Assembly (NCBI GenBank): GCA_018806915.1
Contig: JAGKQI010000102.1
Span: 310,001-374,000 of the forward strand
DNA length: 64,000 bases
Source: Phytophthora colocasiae
Taxonomy: Eukaryota; Oomycota; Peronosporomycetes; Peronosporales; Peronosporaceae
Reading direction: 5' to 3'
Positions 20,863 to 34,128 of this stretch are shown one piece after another. How positions within the stretch are numbered: the first letter of the stretch is position 1; each line of letters opens with the position of its first letter. The position numbers and the translations under genes were made by a program. The notes under the pieces are model-generated. The model saw only the letters and a program-made list of their open reading frames with translations. It was not told the DNA's origin and ran no database searches.

Positions 20863-23691
20863 TTATGGAATGATTCCGTTCGTGATTTTCTGGAACTGGT
20901 CGTAGCGCTTCGTCCACTTGTTCTTGTAGCTGACACGGATCATCTTGACAACAGCCTCGACTGTTTTCTCCGTTGAGTAATGAAGTAAAAAGCGACTGCG
21001 AAGCTTTTGTAAATCTCGAGACACATCACGTCCCAAAAAGCACGGGAATGTCGAGTTGTGCATCATGATCTCAACCAACCCCACAACCCGTTCTGCTTGC
21101 CGTTGAGCAGCTAGCAAACCTAGTGCCACAAGCTGAGCGAACTCAGCAAACAATGGAGACGACACCCCGCCGAGAACCGCTACCATCTCCTTCGTAAGCT
21201 TGAACGGGGCCGTCTCGAAGCTCCAGTTTCCTCCCGGGGCGATGCCAAGCATAAACCCGAAGTCGATGTGCACGAGGTGGCCTTCAGTATCGATCATGAT
21301 ATTCCCGTTGTGGCGGTCTTTGATCTGCAACAAGTAGCAAACTACCGAGTAGGCTGCAAGGCTGTGCAGGAAGTTACGCTGGGCTTTCTTGAAGGTATCT
21401 CCAGTTCCATACGTACTTTCAAAGTGAGCGCGTAAGCCTGCATACCCGCTTCTCTTCTTGAGTCCATCCAGCGATTGTGCGTCTGTGATCGTCTCCAGAA
21501 GCCCGCTAGTTCGACCCGTGGACACGATACGATATGGACGTAGCCACAATGGTAGACCACTCTCATGGAAAATGTTTTTAAAAGTTGTGATAAGCTGCAT
21601 CGCAAAGACTTCTTGTCGAATGTCATCGTTGCTTTTGGAGATCTACATGAAGAAGAGTCACGTTAATGAACTGAAAGTGGGGAACACAAATCGTACTGCA
21701 GTACATACCAGTGAGATGACGTTCCATCCAGGTAAATGCCCATGAGGGGAGCATGCACGAATACGCTCTTTCTTCGCTTCCCAACCTTCTCCAAAAACTT
21801 CACTGGCACTTAGTAGCTTGGAAAGACCCATTTCATACGCTGTCTTAGAGTACCCGCGGATGAGTTTCAGCTGTTGTGCGCCTTCCACGCTAAGCTCCGA
21901 CATTGAGTTCATCGAATCATCGGAATTTAACGCGTTCTGACTATCGCGCTGACCGAAAGCGGGAGAGTCAACAGATAGACGGCTGTCAGTTGAGTCTTTA
22001 TCGTCACGGCTACCTTCAACATCGTCGTCTTCATCATCATCATCGGGTGCTGATGAGTTTTCAACACAAAGAAGCTGCCCTTTAATGGCAAAAGTTTTGA
22101 GAAGATTGGCAACTTCAGCTTCTTGGGTTACAAGGGCTGAATCTGACGTTGATCCACGCAGCAATCCATGAGGTACTTTAGGTTCCATTGAGAGCTTGCG
22201 TTGACCCGCAGAGTTGACTTGATCTTCGATAACCTCAAAGCACAGCAAGCAAGGTGCGCGACTGTGGGTCGAGAATACTGTGCCTTCATCTGTGAGCACG
22301 CGTGTGATACGACAAAATGAATCTGTAACACGACCAAGGGGAACGTATGCCATGTCTGGGATAACAAGCGCCTTTAGTTCTCCAGGAAGAAGCTTCTTGC
22401 GGTTCTGGGGTGGGTCAATGAAGCGCATTCTTTCCGATATATCCGCAAGAACTTGCACGAAGTCCCGTTGCTGGTGAAAGAACTTGTAGCGCTTCTGACG
22501 CTCTTTCTCCATCCACTGCAAGAGCAATGCATGTTGACTTGCTGATTTCCCAGGCGTCAAAGGAGGTGGAATTCCGATAGCTACATCGTGTTCAGCTGGC
22601 GGCAGACTTTCAGCAGGGCGTGAAACCACTTCCTTGCCTTGTATTTCTCCTTGAGTCTCAACAGCCATTTGTTCCAACTTTTCTTTCATAAGAGGAATAT
22701 CCATGAGTCGCCGAGTGACATCGTCTGCAGACTGTGTGCTGGGCATTTCAAAGTGCTGGTTGACAACTTTCGCCTCGATGGACATGAGCAGCTTGGCACA
22801 CAAGTTGTATGTCTTCGGATCGTTGTCTGCAATCTTAGCTTCAAGTAGCCAAAAGAGCTGCAACGCCAAATGAATGCAGTTCCCAAGATGCTCAACATAA
22901 GCTTTGGCTCGACAGATCGACAATAGCAGGTTGACGAGCTTGTCCGTAGCGACCAACTCCGTATTGACAATCAAGTGGACGATTTGCTGAATATAAAACT
23001 CCACATCGTCGATGTTCTCCTCTGCATATGCGGCCAAACGGTCAAGGATCATCTCAGTGGCGACTGCATTCGTGCGATGCTTGTGCAACAACGTCACCGC
23101 CATGTGCGCATTGAAGTTGTCAGCTGAAAGTATGGACTGGAAGAAATCTTTTTCGCTCTCACTTGAAGCCACGTGGATAGTAGACATCACATGCAGCCAG
23201 CGCTCCTTCTCAACATGGGTGTCCGCCTCTATCACGACGAGCTTGGACTTGAGAGAGCTGACAAGAAGCACGTTGTCGTAAGTTCCAGGTGCACCATTAC
23301 CAAGTAATACAGCTCGCACACTTGCTTCAAGCTCCATTGCATCCTTGACACCAACTACACTGATCTGTTTCTTCGGAATGATAGGCGAGGTAGAATTGGA
23401 AGGCTTGGACTTGAACACAAGAATTGCTCCGCCCCGTAGAATGCAATAACGTCGTCTCCGCGTGCGCTTTCGAAATAGTAGAAATCCTTCCATCTTCACA
23501 TCTTCGTCCTTAGACACCACTGCGTCAATAACTTCAGATCCAGTGCTGTTTAAATTTTTCTTGATGTCATCGACTTGATCTGCACATGATTCTCCAGTGC
23601 TTGTAGTCTCAGAATCATTGGTCTGGTCCAGCTTTTTCGTGGAAGACCTTGACGAAAATGAAAACGAACTTCTTGTGACTACTGCCTTCAT
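20863..23691 (-). CDS. Type III phosphatidylinositol 4-kinase (beta-like) with N-terminal PH domain
   Basis: Exons 23691-21709 and 21642-20863, with a 66-bp intron, give 920 aa. A PH domain lies at about residues 65-175 (MEGFLLFRKRTRRRRYCIL..KERWLHVM). A helical PIK-accessory region spans about 185-320. Kinase lobes run from about 440 to the end, split by an acidic insert (DDDDEDDDVEGSRDD). The catalytic loop DRHNGNIMID is near 770 and the HIDFGF metal motif near 788. The enzyme makes PI4P from phosphatidylinositol, typically at Golgi membranes. A PH domain in front of the lipid kinase is unusual compared with animal and fungal PI4K beta. The stop faces the Rad52 gene 70 bp away. Confidence 0.92.
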
Positions 23692-23932
23692 GGGTTGTAG
23701 TCGTTCCGCCTACCCTTCAGTTTGAAAACTACTGAAGAAAGCAACACCACAAACTGCGTCCGTTCTACCTCGTTTTTCCGTCGGGCTATCCTTACCTAAA
23801 CATAGCACTTCAACAGCAGACAAGAACGAGTGAGATCGCATCTAAAACAAGCACGCAGCATCAATACAAAAGGGTAAACAGGACTGTTGTTGACACATTG
23901 ACGCCACCTTCAGCTTCACTGTAGGCACGGTT

Positions 23933-26900
23933 TTAGTTCTCGCTGGTTAAATCGGCAAACAGATCACCGTAGAATTCGCCAGGAAGCTTCGGTCGCATGT
24001 GCTTTTCAACGAAAGATGCTATAACCTTGCTGCGGTTGGCCTCAGCACCCACTGGTGAAGATGAAACTGCACCAATATCATGCTGGTAGCGGTGGAACGA
24101 CCGTGAAAGAATGGCAGCATTGATGGCTGTCTGGCGCACCAGTGGAGCTAGCCATGCACCATTGACTACCATACCATCCAGTAGCGGTCCCAGTACACGG
24201 CTAGTGTAAACATCAGCCTCGTCTACGTAGTCCTCTTGGTTTGCAATCACGTCACGTTGGTTGAATAATGGCGACGATTCGTGGCTTACGTGTACGCAGT
24301 ACAGATCGTTGCCGAGCGGGTCAATGATGAGTACCACGCCTGACGTAGGCATTGGCAGTTTGAATGCTGCGTCCCACAGAACGCTGCCTGGGCGATACAT
24401 CTGCTGGCATTCGTTCCAAACGATGAGCACATTCGCGTGCTGAAACAGCGTCCTTGCATTTGCCGCTTCTGTGTCTTCAGCATCGCTGTCACTGTCGCTG
24501 TCGCTGTCATTATTCGCCTCTCCCTGGGCCAAAAGAGTGGGCACGTAGATGCATGCTTCATGGCTGTAGTGAGAGTAGTGGAGCATTCGGCCGTTTACGA
24601 GTTCAGTATCAAAGCCCGAGTACCCTGCATGGTCATTATCGGCAACTTGTTCACCAATTGAAGAAAGGAAGAGCTGGTAGTCCTTTGAGAGCTCAACATA
24701 GCCAGCGCGTACATCCGTCGACGTTGCCAAGTGAATTTGATCGTAACCGCCTCGAGAAGTTCCAGTGAACGCATACGCAACAGAGATATCAAAAGTTTCA
24801 CGCTCCGGGAGTTTGTCCAGCTTCTCTAGATCACCAAGGAAATCCGTGGTCACGGTTGCATCCATAGCGAATACAGAACCCCAGTTACGAACAGATAAGA
24901 AGCCCAGCTCACTCATCATCCGTCGAGATACTTCCCACGACTGGAGTGCGGGGTCCTTTTCCGGTGGCGTTGGCTTCCGGCACTTTGCACCACGAGCGGA
25001 GCCCTTCGGTTGGGAGGCAAGTCTATCTTCCTGGCTTTGTGACACAAGCAGACTCATGAATACTGCATCTTGAGTTCCTCGAGCGTCATCACGACCAGCC
25101 TGTGCTTTTCGTTCAATCGCGCTCATCCCCGTGTTGCCTTCACCTGACATCACCTTATTAGGGTCTGAATCTGTCTCGCCTCCACTTGGAGATGCTGAGT
25201 GCCAGCTGGTCATTGGGGTATTTGCGTGAGTGTTGCGGATTGCGGTAAGCAAAGGGTCATCCACAGGAGCCTCCTCGTCACTTTCGTAATCTTCATCATC
25301 ATCACTCTCATCATGTGTGTTACCATCAGAGTCGAAGTCACTGTCCCGCCGAACTTGGCCATTAGGGTCTTCATAAAAGTTTTCGAACTCAGCAATACTT
25401 TTCGGTCGAGGTCCGTCGCGGTGTCGGGGTTTCGAGCGCCAGACGTAGCGACCTGTTGAATCTCGCATAATCAAAATCGCTTCACCTGACTGTGCCGCAT
25501 TCGCCGGCTTCTCGATCACTGTCAAAATCGAATTCTTGTTCACTGAGAAAAACCGGCAATGACGATAGATGTCGGTCGAATCGGTGAGCTCACAAAATTG
25601 TGTAAGAACAGACTACATCAAACAACACAACAAACATTAGAGGCAGAATCGACAAACATAATCGCAAAATCAACCCACCTTCTCAGTAAGTCCCGATGAG
25701 TGCGTGCCGACAGAACCGGCGTTGCTAGTGTGCGAAACATGATGTTTCATCAACATGTTGACCAGCTTCTGGGCAGCCTCGCGCACAGCCATAGTTGACG
25801 TATTTGGGGATAACGACTGAAAGCGTTCGTTCCCATCAACGATAGTCGTGATAATCTTGGCGATGACTTGCTGCTTGTTCAGCAATAGTGGTGCAGCCAC
25901 GATCCACTCGATAATGCAGTGATACGCTGCTGCCATGAGACTGTCAAGGTAAAACGGGGCCGTTCTTGAACGCAAAATCGGCGCGTTGTTACTGATGAAG
26001 TCGCAGCAGGCGTTCACCAGGTGGACAACGGAGTTGGCATGATGGAAGAAAACTTCGTCGCATACCAGCGATAAGTGGCGCAAGCAGTCGAACGCAGTGA
26101 ATAGCACCGGTGGCTTGTACTTTTGCGACTTGCTGATAATAGAGCAAATCAGTAATATCGTAAAGGGTACCTGTGAGTTGCGGCTAGATGCCAAGCCGTT
26201 CGTCCAGAATGCCGCCTCCTGCTGAATGGCCACCGTCATAATCCACATCATCATTTGCTGGTTTGTAGGATCTGTCTCAGTCTTAATCGCGGTCATCAGG
26301 AGGGCAACAACGTTCGAGCTGGTGTACTTCGGTAAGCTTGAGTACAGCCCTGGAATATCTGCCATCGAAGACTCCACAATCTCCTTCTCTGCTTCCTTAA
26401 TCAGATTACGTGGAACGTGGGAGTGGATTGTAAGAAGCGAGCTGCAAGCTTCGATGCTTGCACGTCGGAGCAAAACAATCGGGATCCCACCAACATGCTG
26501 GTCATCCTGAACAAAGAACGAATCACCTCCGCGTCGACCATCCGACTTTGTGCTTGAAGACGACGATGAATCCTTACGCTCTGCAGCACGGAATACACGC
26601 TCCACGGCTTTGTGGAATGGCCCTGCAACAACACCTGCACCACGAAGCGTGTGGTTCCCGTACAGGCTGAACACATTTGACCAATTATACACGGCAGAAG
26701 CTGCGATTCGTTCGTCATCGTCAAGCAATGCATTCTGTAGTGCCATCAGACTGCGAACACTGTAGGCCCAATTCACCCGTTTTGAGCGTCCATTGGAGTA
26801 CTGGCATAGAAGTTTTCCGAGACAGCGCAGCGCCTCGCTGCGGCCAGCGGCAAAGCGAGGCTTGCGTGTGAGGCAGGCATCAAATAGCCATGGGCCAAGC

Positions 26901-28090
26901 AACCGCAAAATCGTGTTCACATCAGGCGGAGCGCGAGGTTGCTCCGCAGTAGTTGGCGAAGCCGTCGTTGACAGGTCTTCAGCTGCGTCATCGCCGTTCT
27001 GAACTCCTTGAAACATGGGACTATTACGGTTAGGTGTTTGGTTAAGAGCGCCAAGCACATGCTCCCACTGCACTCGCGGCACCTTCTCAATTCGTGCAAA
27101 TTCATCAGCCAGTCGACTGACTCCTTTTACAGCAGCAAGATACACGTCCGGGTCAAATATTGCGGACGGGTGGCCAATCACGCGAAGCAGGCGGTACCAA
27201 GCATAGGCGAGCATTGAACTCTCCAACTCGAACTTAGAGGACTGCCGATTGTCTGCCCAAATAATCTCAATCTCTTTGGGTGCGTTCCGGTCATGGAGCT
27301 GCTTCATCAGACTACGGGTAAGTCCGTGTGTAGCAGCATTCCACTGCTCAATCACCAACGTGCGGTGAATCCACCGCCGACAAAACTTCTGCAATAAACC
27401 CCACAATTCTCCCCTTGGTCCACACTGCGGCAGCGATCGGAGATACACTTCAAACAGGATCCTCACGAGTTGTCCACACAATTGGTTGCCCAACTGATTG
27501 CGTAAATTATGCAGCAATCCGTCCGCAGCACCAAGAATCAATCGGATCAATCTATCCCACGTCGAATTGGACAGCTGAGCACCGCGGTGCTTTACCAGAG
27601 CATCGAAAGTCTCGAGAACTTTAGTACACAAACCCACATGTGTAGCCATGTTGCTCTCCACACTCCCACTGGGAACTCCATTACTGGGACGTTCTTCAAA
27701 AAGTAGAGTCATTTGGCCCAGCATGTCCTGAATAAAAGTCTGTTCTACCTTTTGCATACAGGCAGGGCGTTGGTCCTTGCCGCCTTTACCGCTTCTCGAA
27801 GCTAGAGACTCATCGTCAACACCCAGCCAGCGCTGGTAGATGTCCAGCGATCCCTGGATGACTTCTGAGTCCTCCATAGGTAGAGAAAACGAGTGTCCGA
27901 GCACCTCCATGGCCCAGCGGATGTGGTGACCGCTTGGTAGAACTGTCTGTGTGTCCACACCGTCCTCTGTGAGGTAACCCACCACCATGGAGCACATACC
28001 GCGCTGACATTTGTCCGAGAACTTCTTGAGCACATACGAGTCAGCGGAGACGGGCACCAGCTCGCACTTGGAGATCCACTGCAGGAACAT
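23933..28090 (-). CDS. RalGAP beta-subunit-like protein with RapGAP domain
   Basis: The first true ATG is at 28090. Exon 1 runs to about 25675 and exon 2 is 25542-23933, about 1341 aa in all. The exact splice is uncertain by a few bases: only a GTTGAT donor keeps frame with the CAG acceptor. The N-terminal part (EVLGHSFSLPMEDSEVIQGSLDIYQRWL) and the long helical middle fit the RalGAP beta scaffold. The C-terminal Rap/RalGAP-type domain (YQLFLSSIGEQVADNDHAGYSGFD..ACIYVPTL) lacks an obvious catalytic Asn-thumb, as expected for the beta subunit. It would pair with an alpha-type partner to inactivate Ral/Rheb-like GTPases. Acidic Asp/Ser repeats sit in loops. Confidence 0.8.
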
Positions 28091-28353
28091 GGTCGCCACC
28101 TCGGGGGCACCGAGTGCGGAGCGCTTTTGTCAGAGTGATTGTCACGGGAAGGGGGGATGTGACTTTTACACGACATTATATATTTTGATTAGTATGATTG
28201 GTAGAAATAGAAAAAATATAGGGTACTGTCTGTTGTATCGACTGCGGTCGTAGAACGTAGAACGTCGATCATTTTCGGGGTTAAAGTTCGAGGCGTGAGT
28301 CTGCAGTCTTCGCTTGTGCTGTGCCTCGTACGAGGCTTGCGGTTCCTGTAGAC

Positions 28354-31300
28354 ATGTCTCAGTACCAACCTCCGTCCCCTGCGTTTATGCGAGGTGTGGC
28401 GTCTCGTAGTGGGGACTCAACGGGAAGCTACACGCCCCCGACGCGTCGTAGGAGAGACCGTGGTGGTATTAAGAAGCTCAAGAAGGGTGAGGACGGCAAG
28501 AAGAGTTTATTGGAGTCTATATTCTCCAAGAAGAAGGGTCCTAGTAGCACAGGCGGGGGCAATGGACCTCCCTCTAGCTCTCCTACAACTAATCGACGGC
28601 CTCCTGTGCCTAATCCGGCGGCGGTTGCACGTGGAGTCGAGATTTTGCACTCCATTTTCCCTAAGTGGGAGTTGGAGACGCTGCAGGTTGTGCTGGAGGC
28701 CAATGGATTCATTATGGAGGACACAATTGCTGCTGTGTTAAACATGGAGCAAGCAGAAGAAGATGCAAAGGAGGGAACAGAGAAGCCGACAGATGCAGAC
28801 CGCAATAGCTGGCCAGTGAAGAATCCACTGCCCCATGACTTCCTGAGGGTGAGATGCAATTTATATAGAGGGATATACAGTTGGAAATACTAATCTGATG
28901 CTGTTGTTATTCTTTTATATTGACAGCTACCTGATGACGACGGGGGCGAAGAAGTGAAATATCCGCCGTCTGAGGAGGGGCTTCCTGAAGATGAAGAAGA
29001 ATGCGAAGAGAGCGAAAACGAAGAAGACTGTGAATCAGAGGAGAAAAGTGAAGAAGTTGCAATGTCCGCCGATGCTGCAGATGAGATCCGCTCCGATAGG
29101 TCGAATAGTACGCTGGCGGAGGACGACGGTACGCTTTTTGGGAAGGAGTTTGACGATGACAGTGCCTCTACAGATGAGATGATCACTCCTGTTCTGGATG
29201 ATGCGGCAATGCTTGCCAAGCAGAAGATTATGGCGGACTCGATGAACCAGAAGTTCCTCCCAGTGGAGCTCCGCAACGAACGCTCGAGTATTTTTGATAT
29301 TGCACACATTGATGTAATCAAGAAAAGCAAGCTGGATCTGTCCGAAGCGGAAAAACGTATTCGCCACCGTGAACCGCATCTTGTGTTTGAGTTGCTGACG
29401 AAGGCGAGCGAGATTTACCGGGGTGGTGTTATCTCAAGCCAGGAGCTCGACTATCTGCGCTCGATGATTTTGTCCAGGATCCAGCCAACTAAGATGGTAC
29501 GTTTACTGATCGTATGTCTAGCTAATCTACCCGTGTGATTGGTCTAACGCGTTAATTTTTACTGTGTGTGCTTCAGTTAATGGACATGACAATGAATATG
29601 AATGGCATGATCTCAGATCACGAGTGGCATTTGCTCATTTTGAAGTCGAAAGGTAAGTATAGGCGGGGATTTGTTCATACGTCAAGTTGGGACCTAATGT
29701 ATCTTGTTGCTTTCAGGTATTCGCCACGCGTTGTGCATTCGAATCTTCCGTGAAGAAAGCAAGCCTGCCCGAAACAGTGGCCACATGGTATGTGCATTCA
29801 GAATTGTTGCTGGGCGTGACGAATTGTGTCTTACACCATTTGTTGGAATGGCGTTTCCCTAGGAATATATTGTGCGTGTCGTAGATGTTGAGAGTGGTGT
29901 CGTCTGGTTTACGCGGAAGCGCTTCCGTGAGCTCTATAAGCTTCACCGCAAGGTATGTATCCTCATTTTGAATTGTTGGAGATACTTACTGATTCTGAGT
30001 CGTTTGTTATAGTTGAGCCGTTTGTCTGGGCAAGTTAACGAGTGTATGTTCCCTACTCGCCGTGGTCACGGTAGAAATTCGCCGAATCAACTGGCCTACG
30101 ATCGTGCACCAGTACTGGAAAACTTTTTACGTACAACTGCGGCGCTTGTGGCTCCGTCACCTCTTACTTTTTTGCATGGCGTCGCTCTCAAGCAACTCCA
30201 GCAATTTTTGGAAGTCCCACATGTGGGAATCCTTGAACGAAACCGCACCCAGCCTATTTCTCGAGAGCTTCGCGTGTTTGTATATCATACCGTGAATGAT
30301 CTTACGTCTCCCGAAGGAAAGGCCTGCGAAAAATTTCTCGCGAAGATGAAACAGATTGGTTTGAACTCTGGGAAGAATCTGCTTGACGAAATTGGCGACA
30401 TTTTGGACGGCGTACAGGAGTACATGCTAGAGCATCGTTATGAAGAGATGGAGTTGATTGTACAGAGGCTGATGAAGCAAGTTCTTGCTGGTAACACTGG
30501 TGACCCCGGACTTGGTCGTCACAGCTCGTTTGTGAGTTTGATGACATCGGATGCTGTAAGCAGCCAGGACAAATTGCAGCAGTTGCTATCTGATGCAATT
30601 CGGCACGAACTGGAAGATCGAATTTGTGTGCCGCTCATGTGGGACTTAACGCAGTATCTTCGCCGACATGTGCAGCACGAAGAGCGTCAATTCCGCCACC
30701 GCGTGTTCCAACTGAAGGGCAAACCGCAGAGCTACTTCGGCATCCCAATGGATAAAATCTCATTGAGTAGTTGGCGATCTGTGGTTGATGTTATCAAGGA
30801 GATCGATGGAGCATTTTTACCGTTGGACAAGATGCGAAAGCTGGTTGCAACAGCGCATCAAATCCACGCGCTGTACAAAGCAGAGCGCACCATGTACCTC
30901 GAGCCACCACATCACCGTCGACGCAACTCGACCCCGTTGGCGGGTTCGTTCTTGCAGCCTCAAACGTCTCCGTTGCCGATGAACCGAATGCTGTCTCCGA
31001 CCAACAGTAGCTCCAATAGATCGTCACGTGGTTTGACTGTTGGTGATGAATCCGAGGCTCCCCCTGAAATTAACACTGATGAACAAGAGCAAAAGGATGG
31101 AGACGGTGTAAGGGAGAGTGATGCGTCCACCAAGACACAGGAGGAGGATGTGCTGAGCGGAGACGACTTCCTGCCCATTTTTATTTATGTGATCGTCCAC
31201 AGCGACCTGGAAGCACCGATCCTGACCCAAGTCCTGCTGAATCGTCTTTGTGACCCTGAAAAGAGACGCAGTGAGTCCGGCTACTACTTGGCGACGTTCG

Positions 31301-31362
31301 AAGCCGCGTTGCACCACATTCTATCGCTAGAGTTGCCCGGTGCCAAAGCTGACGGTCTGTAG
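28354..31362 (+). CDS. CUE-PX-VPS9 multidomain Rab5-type exchange factor
   Basis: Six exons are supported by splice sites that keep frame: 28354-28848, 28927-29496, 29577-29652, 29717-29787, 29863-29952 and 30013-31362, giving 883 aa. A CUE ubiquitin-binding domain lies at about 93-133 (VEILHSIFPKWELETLQVVL). A very acidic linker follows. A PX phosphoinositide-binding domain spans about 375-500 (EYIVRVVDVESGVVWFTRKRFRELYKLHRKL). A VPS9 domain fills the C-terminus (LMWDLTQYLRR, GDDFLPIFIYVIVHSDLEAP, SGYYLATFEAALHHI). VPS9 domains load GTP on Rab5-family GTPases at endosomes. CUE would sense ubiquitylated cargo and PX would read PI3P. The order CUE-PX-VPS9 differs from yeast Vps9, which has a C-terminal CUE and no PX. 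Confidence 0.92.
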
Positions 31363-31627
31363 ACGAAAACTGTAGCCATCTTTGTAGCCATCGTAATTTA
31401 CAGTGTTGTTACGGTACTTCTAGTTCGATGTGGTACACACTCTTTGAAGGGGGGAACTAAGAAGTCCATAGTGAAGCAGCGTCACTTCGAGACCGTGGCA
31501 ACTTCCGAGCCCAAGTGGCAGCACAGGCATCCGAAGGCGCTGGGGCACCGCACATTGCCCTGACTTCGGCCTGGCGTCCGATTGGCCACATCGTGTAACG
31601 TTAAGCCGTCACTTCGCCTTGTAGAGT

Positions 31628-33822
31628 ATGTTCGGAATGGACCCAGTACTCTCTGGGTCGCTCTGCTTTTTGGTGCTGGCCATTGCTATGTATCTCAAGT
31701 TCATACGCGAGCAGCCGTGGGGAGATGAGGAGATCTCAGACCATAAAAACAGCCCTGTGGACGGGGACGATACGATGCCCTTCCTACATCCAGCATCCCC
31801 AGCAGGCAGACTACAAGCTCAGCAACAGAAGAGAGGGCCAGGACAGGGACGACAACAGGTTAAGCAGGCACAGCAGACCCCCAGACAATTGCAGTCACAA
31901 CCACAACCTCATCACGGGTACGCAGGATTCAAGCAGAGTCGACAGACGGCATCTTCAGCTGTAGTGGCGGCTGGTGTGGACGGCGCAACAGCTTCGGGAG
32001 CTACATATCTACCCACCAAGAAGCAACCCATGAGGAGAAGAACTCACAGTGCTACAGCAACATCGACAGCGTCACCCAGTAATAAAGTTAAGAGCGGAGC
32101 TGTAGCTGCTGCAGACGGAGGAGATCGCAGTGGAGCTATGGATCAATTGCCGACGACCATTTACGAAGGAGCTAATTACGAACAGTTCAGACAGCAAAAG
32201 CAACCACAGGATTCTGGACGGAATCAACACCGAATTACGTTCGACGACTACGATGAAGAAATGGGATTCCTGTCGCCACCTCGACATGCGGATGCTGCAA
32301 ATGACTCACTCGAAAGTGTATCTTTTGAAGCCGAGGGTGACGAGTTCTATGACCTGGAGAACCACCTCCAGGAAGATCACTTACTGAATATTGCAGATAC
32401 ACCTGAACGAGGACTTAAACCACTGCGGATTGGAGGACAGTATCGTGGTGGTGATCTACTGGAGTCGCCTGGCATGACAGAAGTATCTCCCGATGCGAAG
32501 ACACTCAAGACAAACTTTGAGCGGCAGTTTGTGCGTGATGTTGCTCCTCCTGCGCAAATGCAGCTGGAGGTCGCGCGTAAAGCGCGCATCCCATTGTTCT
32601 TGCACTCCCCGATGTATGTAAAGACTTCAGCGTCACCTCTGATTGACGAAGTTGATGCGGAGTTTACTGCTGAATTTGCAGTGGAGGAGACTCTAGCAGC
32701 AGAAATTGCTGGGAATGGTGAAGAACAAGTAGTACCCGCTGCAGTAGCTGCACCAGGAGATGGTGGGGCTGCTGCTGAACCTGGAAATCACTCACGAAGG
32801 AGGAGGCCAAAATTGTCCAAAGCCAAGAATGACAGTTTGCACGTCGACTTCACGGAGTTGCAAATTGAGGAGATGATCGGGCAGGGTGCTTTCGGGACAG
32901 TTCATCGCGCTAAATGGCGTGGAACAGCAGTGGCTGTCAAGATCTTAGTCTGTCAGTATCTGACTGCTGATATCTTGGAAGAATTCGAGGCAGAGGTGCA
33001 GATCATGAGCATTTTAAGGTATGGTTTTGTCTAGCTGGAGGTTGTGATTGAGATACTTACTTTGTATTGTATGACTAGACACCCTAACATTTGTCTGTTA
33101 ATGGGCGCGTGTCTGGAACCGCCAACGCGCTGCCTCGTGATTGAATATTTACCACGCGGCTCGCTGTGGAATGTCCTTCGGCAAGATGTTGTCATCGATA
33201 TGGGCAAGCAGTATGGGTAAGATATCTACATCGTTTCTAGTTCATTGTGCTTCTAGTGAAAGTCGACATTTCTAACTGTGTGTTTATACTCAACTGCAGA
33301 TTCGCGCGTGACACAGCACTAGGCATGAATTACTTGCATTCTTTCCAACCGCCGATTTTACATCGTGACTTGAAGAGCCCCAACTTACTGATTGATTCAT
33401 CATACGCGCTCAAGATCTCTGATTTCGGTTTGGCACGTGTTCGTGCGCACTTCCAGACAATGACGGGGAACTGCGGCACAACGCAGTGGATGGCACCTGA
33501 AGTGCTGGCTGCCGAGAAATACACGGAGAAAGCTGACGTTTTCTCGTATGGTGTTGTGGTCTGGGAGACCGTCACGCGGCAATGCCCGTACGAGGGTCTC
33601 ACGCAGATCCAGGCCGCTCTGGGTGTGCTGAACAACAATCTGCGACCAACAGTTCCGGAGAACTGTCCACCCCTATTCAAGAAGCTCATGACGCTGTGCT
33701 GGGTGAGCTCTCCCGAGGACCGGCCAAGTTTCGAAACGGTGCTGGAGATCCTGAACAGCTCCAACAATGGCTCGTTGCCCCCACCGCTCGAGCGAAAACC
33801 CAGCGATGCTCATATGCGGTAA
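31628..33822 (+). CDS. Membrane-anchored Raf-like (TKL) protein kinase
   Basis: Three exons (31628-33018, 33079-33216, 33300-33822) give 683 aa. An N-terminal hydrophobic segment (about 7-23, LSGSLCFLVLAIAMYLKF) should act as a signal anchor. About 350 residues of Gln- and acid-rich linker follow. The kinase domain starts near residue 405 with GQGAFGTVHRAKWRG and VAVKIL (ATP Lys). It continues RHPNICLLMGACLEP, HRDLKSPNLLI (catalytic Asp), DFGLARV, and the TKL-type TTQWMAPEVL. All catalytic residues are present. TKL kinases of this kind act as upstream kinases in MAPK-like or stress cascades. The substrate is unknown. The membrane anchor suggests signalling from an internal or plasma membrane. 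Confidence 0.92.
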
Positions 33823-34128
33823 CTTCGCTGGGCAGGTTGAATCAAGTGTATGTAGGAAGAGGCCGAGACGTTAGAGCGAATACAGGGAGTGTAAACAGAG
33901 CACTCACAATAATTACAGCATTTACCTTGGGTTTAAAAACCAGTATGTATCGACGCCAGTCGTTGTTGATGGCAGCCAGCATCTCTTCACCTTAAAAGAG
34001 TCTGCTTGTGGAGAAGCATCTGTTGACCTCGTACTTGTCCAGTTATGACGCAAAACCTGTAGAATGGATCATTTTTACCCGTTAAAGTTACAGGGAATGT
34101 TTAACAATTGACTTGTCCTCAATATGCA
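33823..34128. other. Gene-free stretch between the kinase and the Helitron cluster
   Basis: It holds the 3' untranslated region of the kinase and about 150 bp of AT-rich DNA. No gene is seen. Its last bases (TATGCA) abut the first Helitron, so the host target on this side ends in A. Confidence 0.6.

Noticed and set aside
1..34128. RXLR-, CRN- or elicitin-type effector genes, tRNA or rRNA genes
   Set aside because: I looked for signal peptide plus RXLR/EER, LFLAK or elicitin Cys patterns and for cloverleaf-like genes, and found none I could support.
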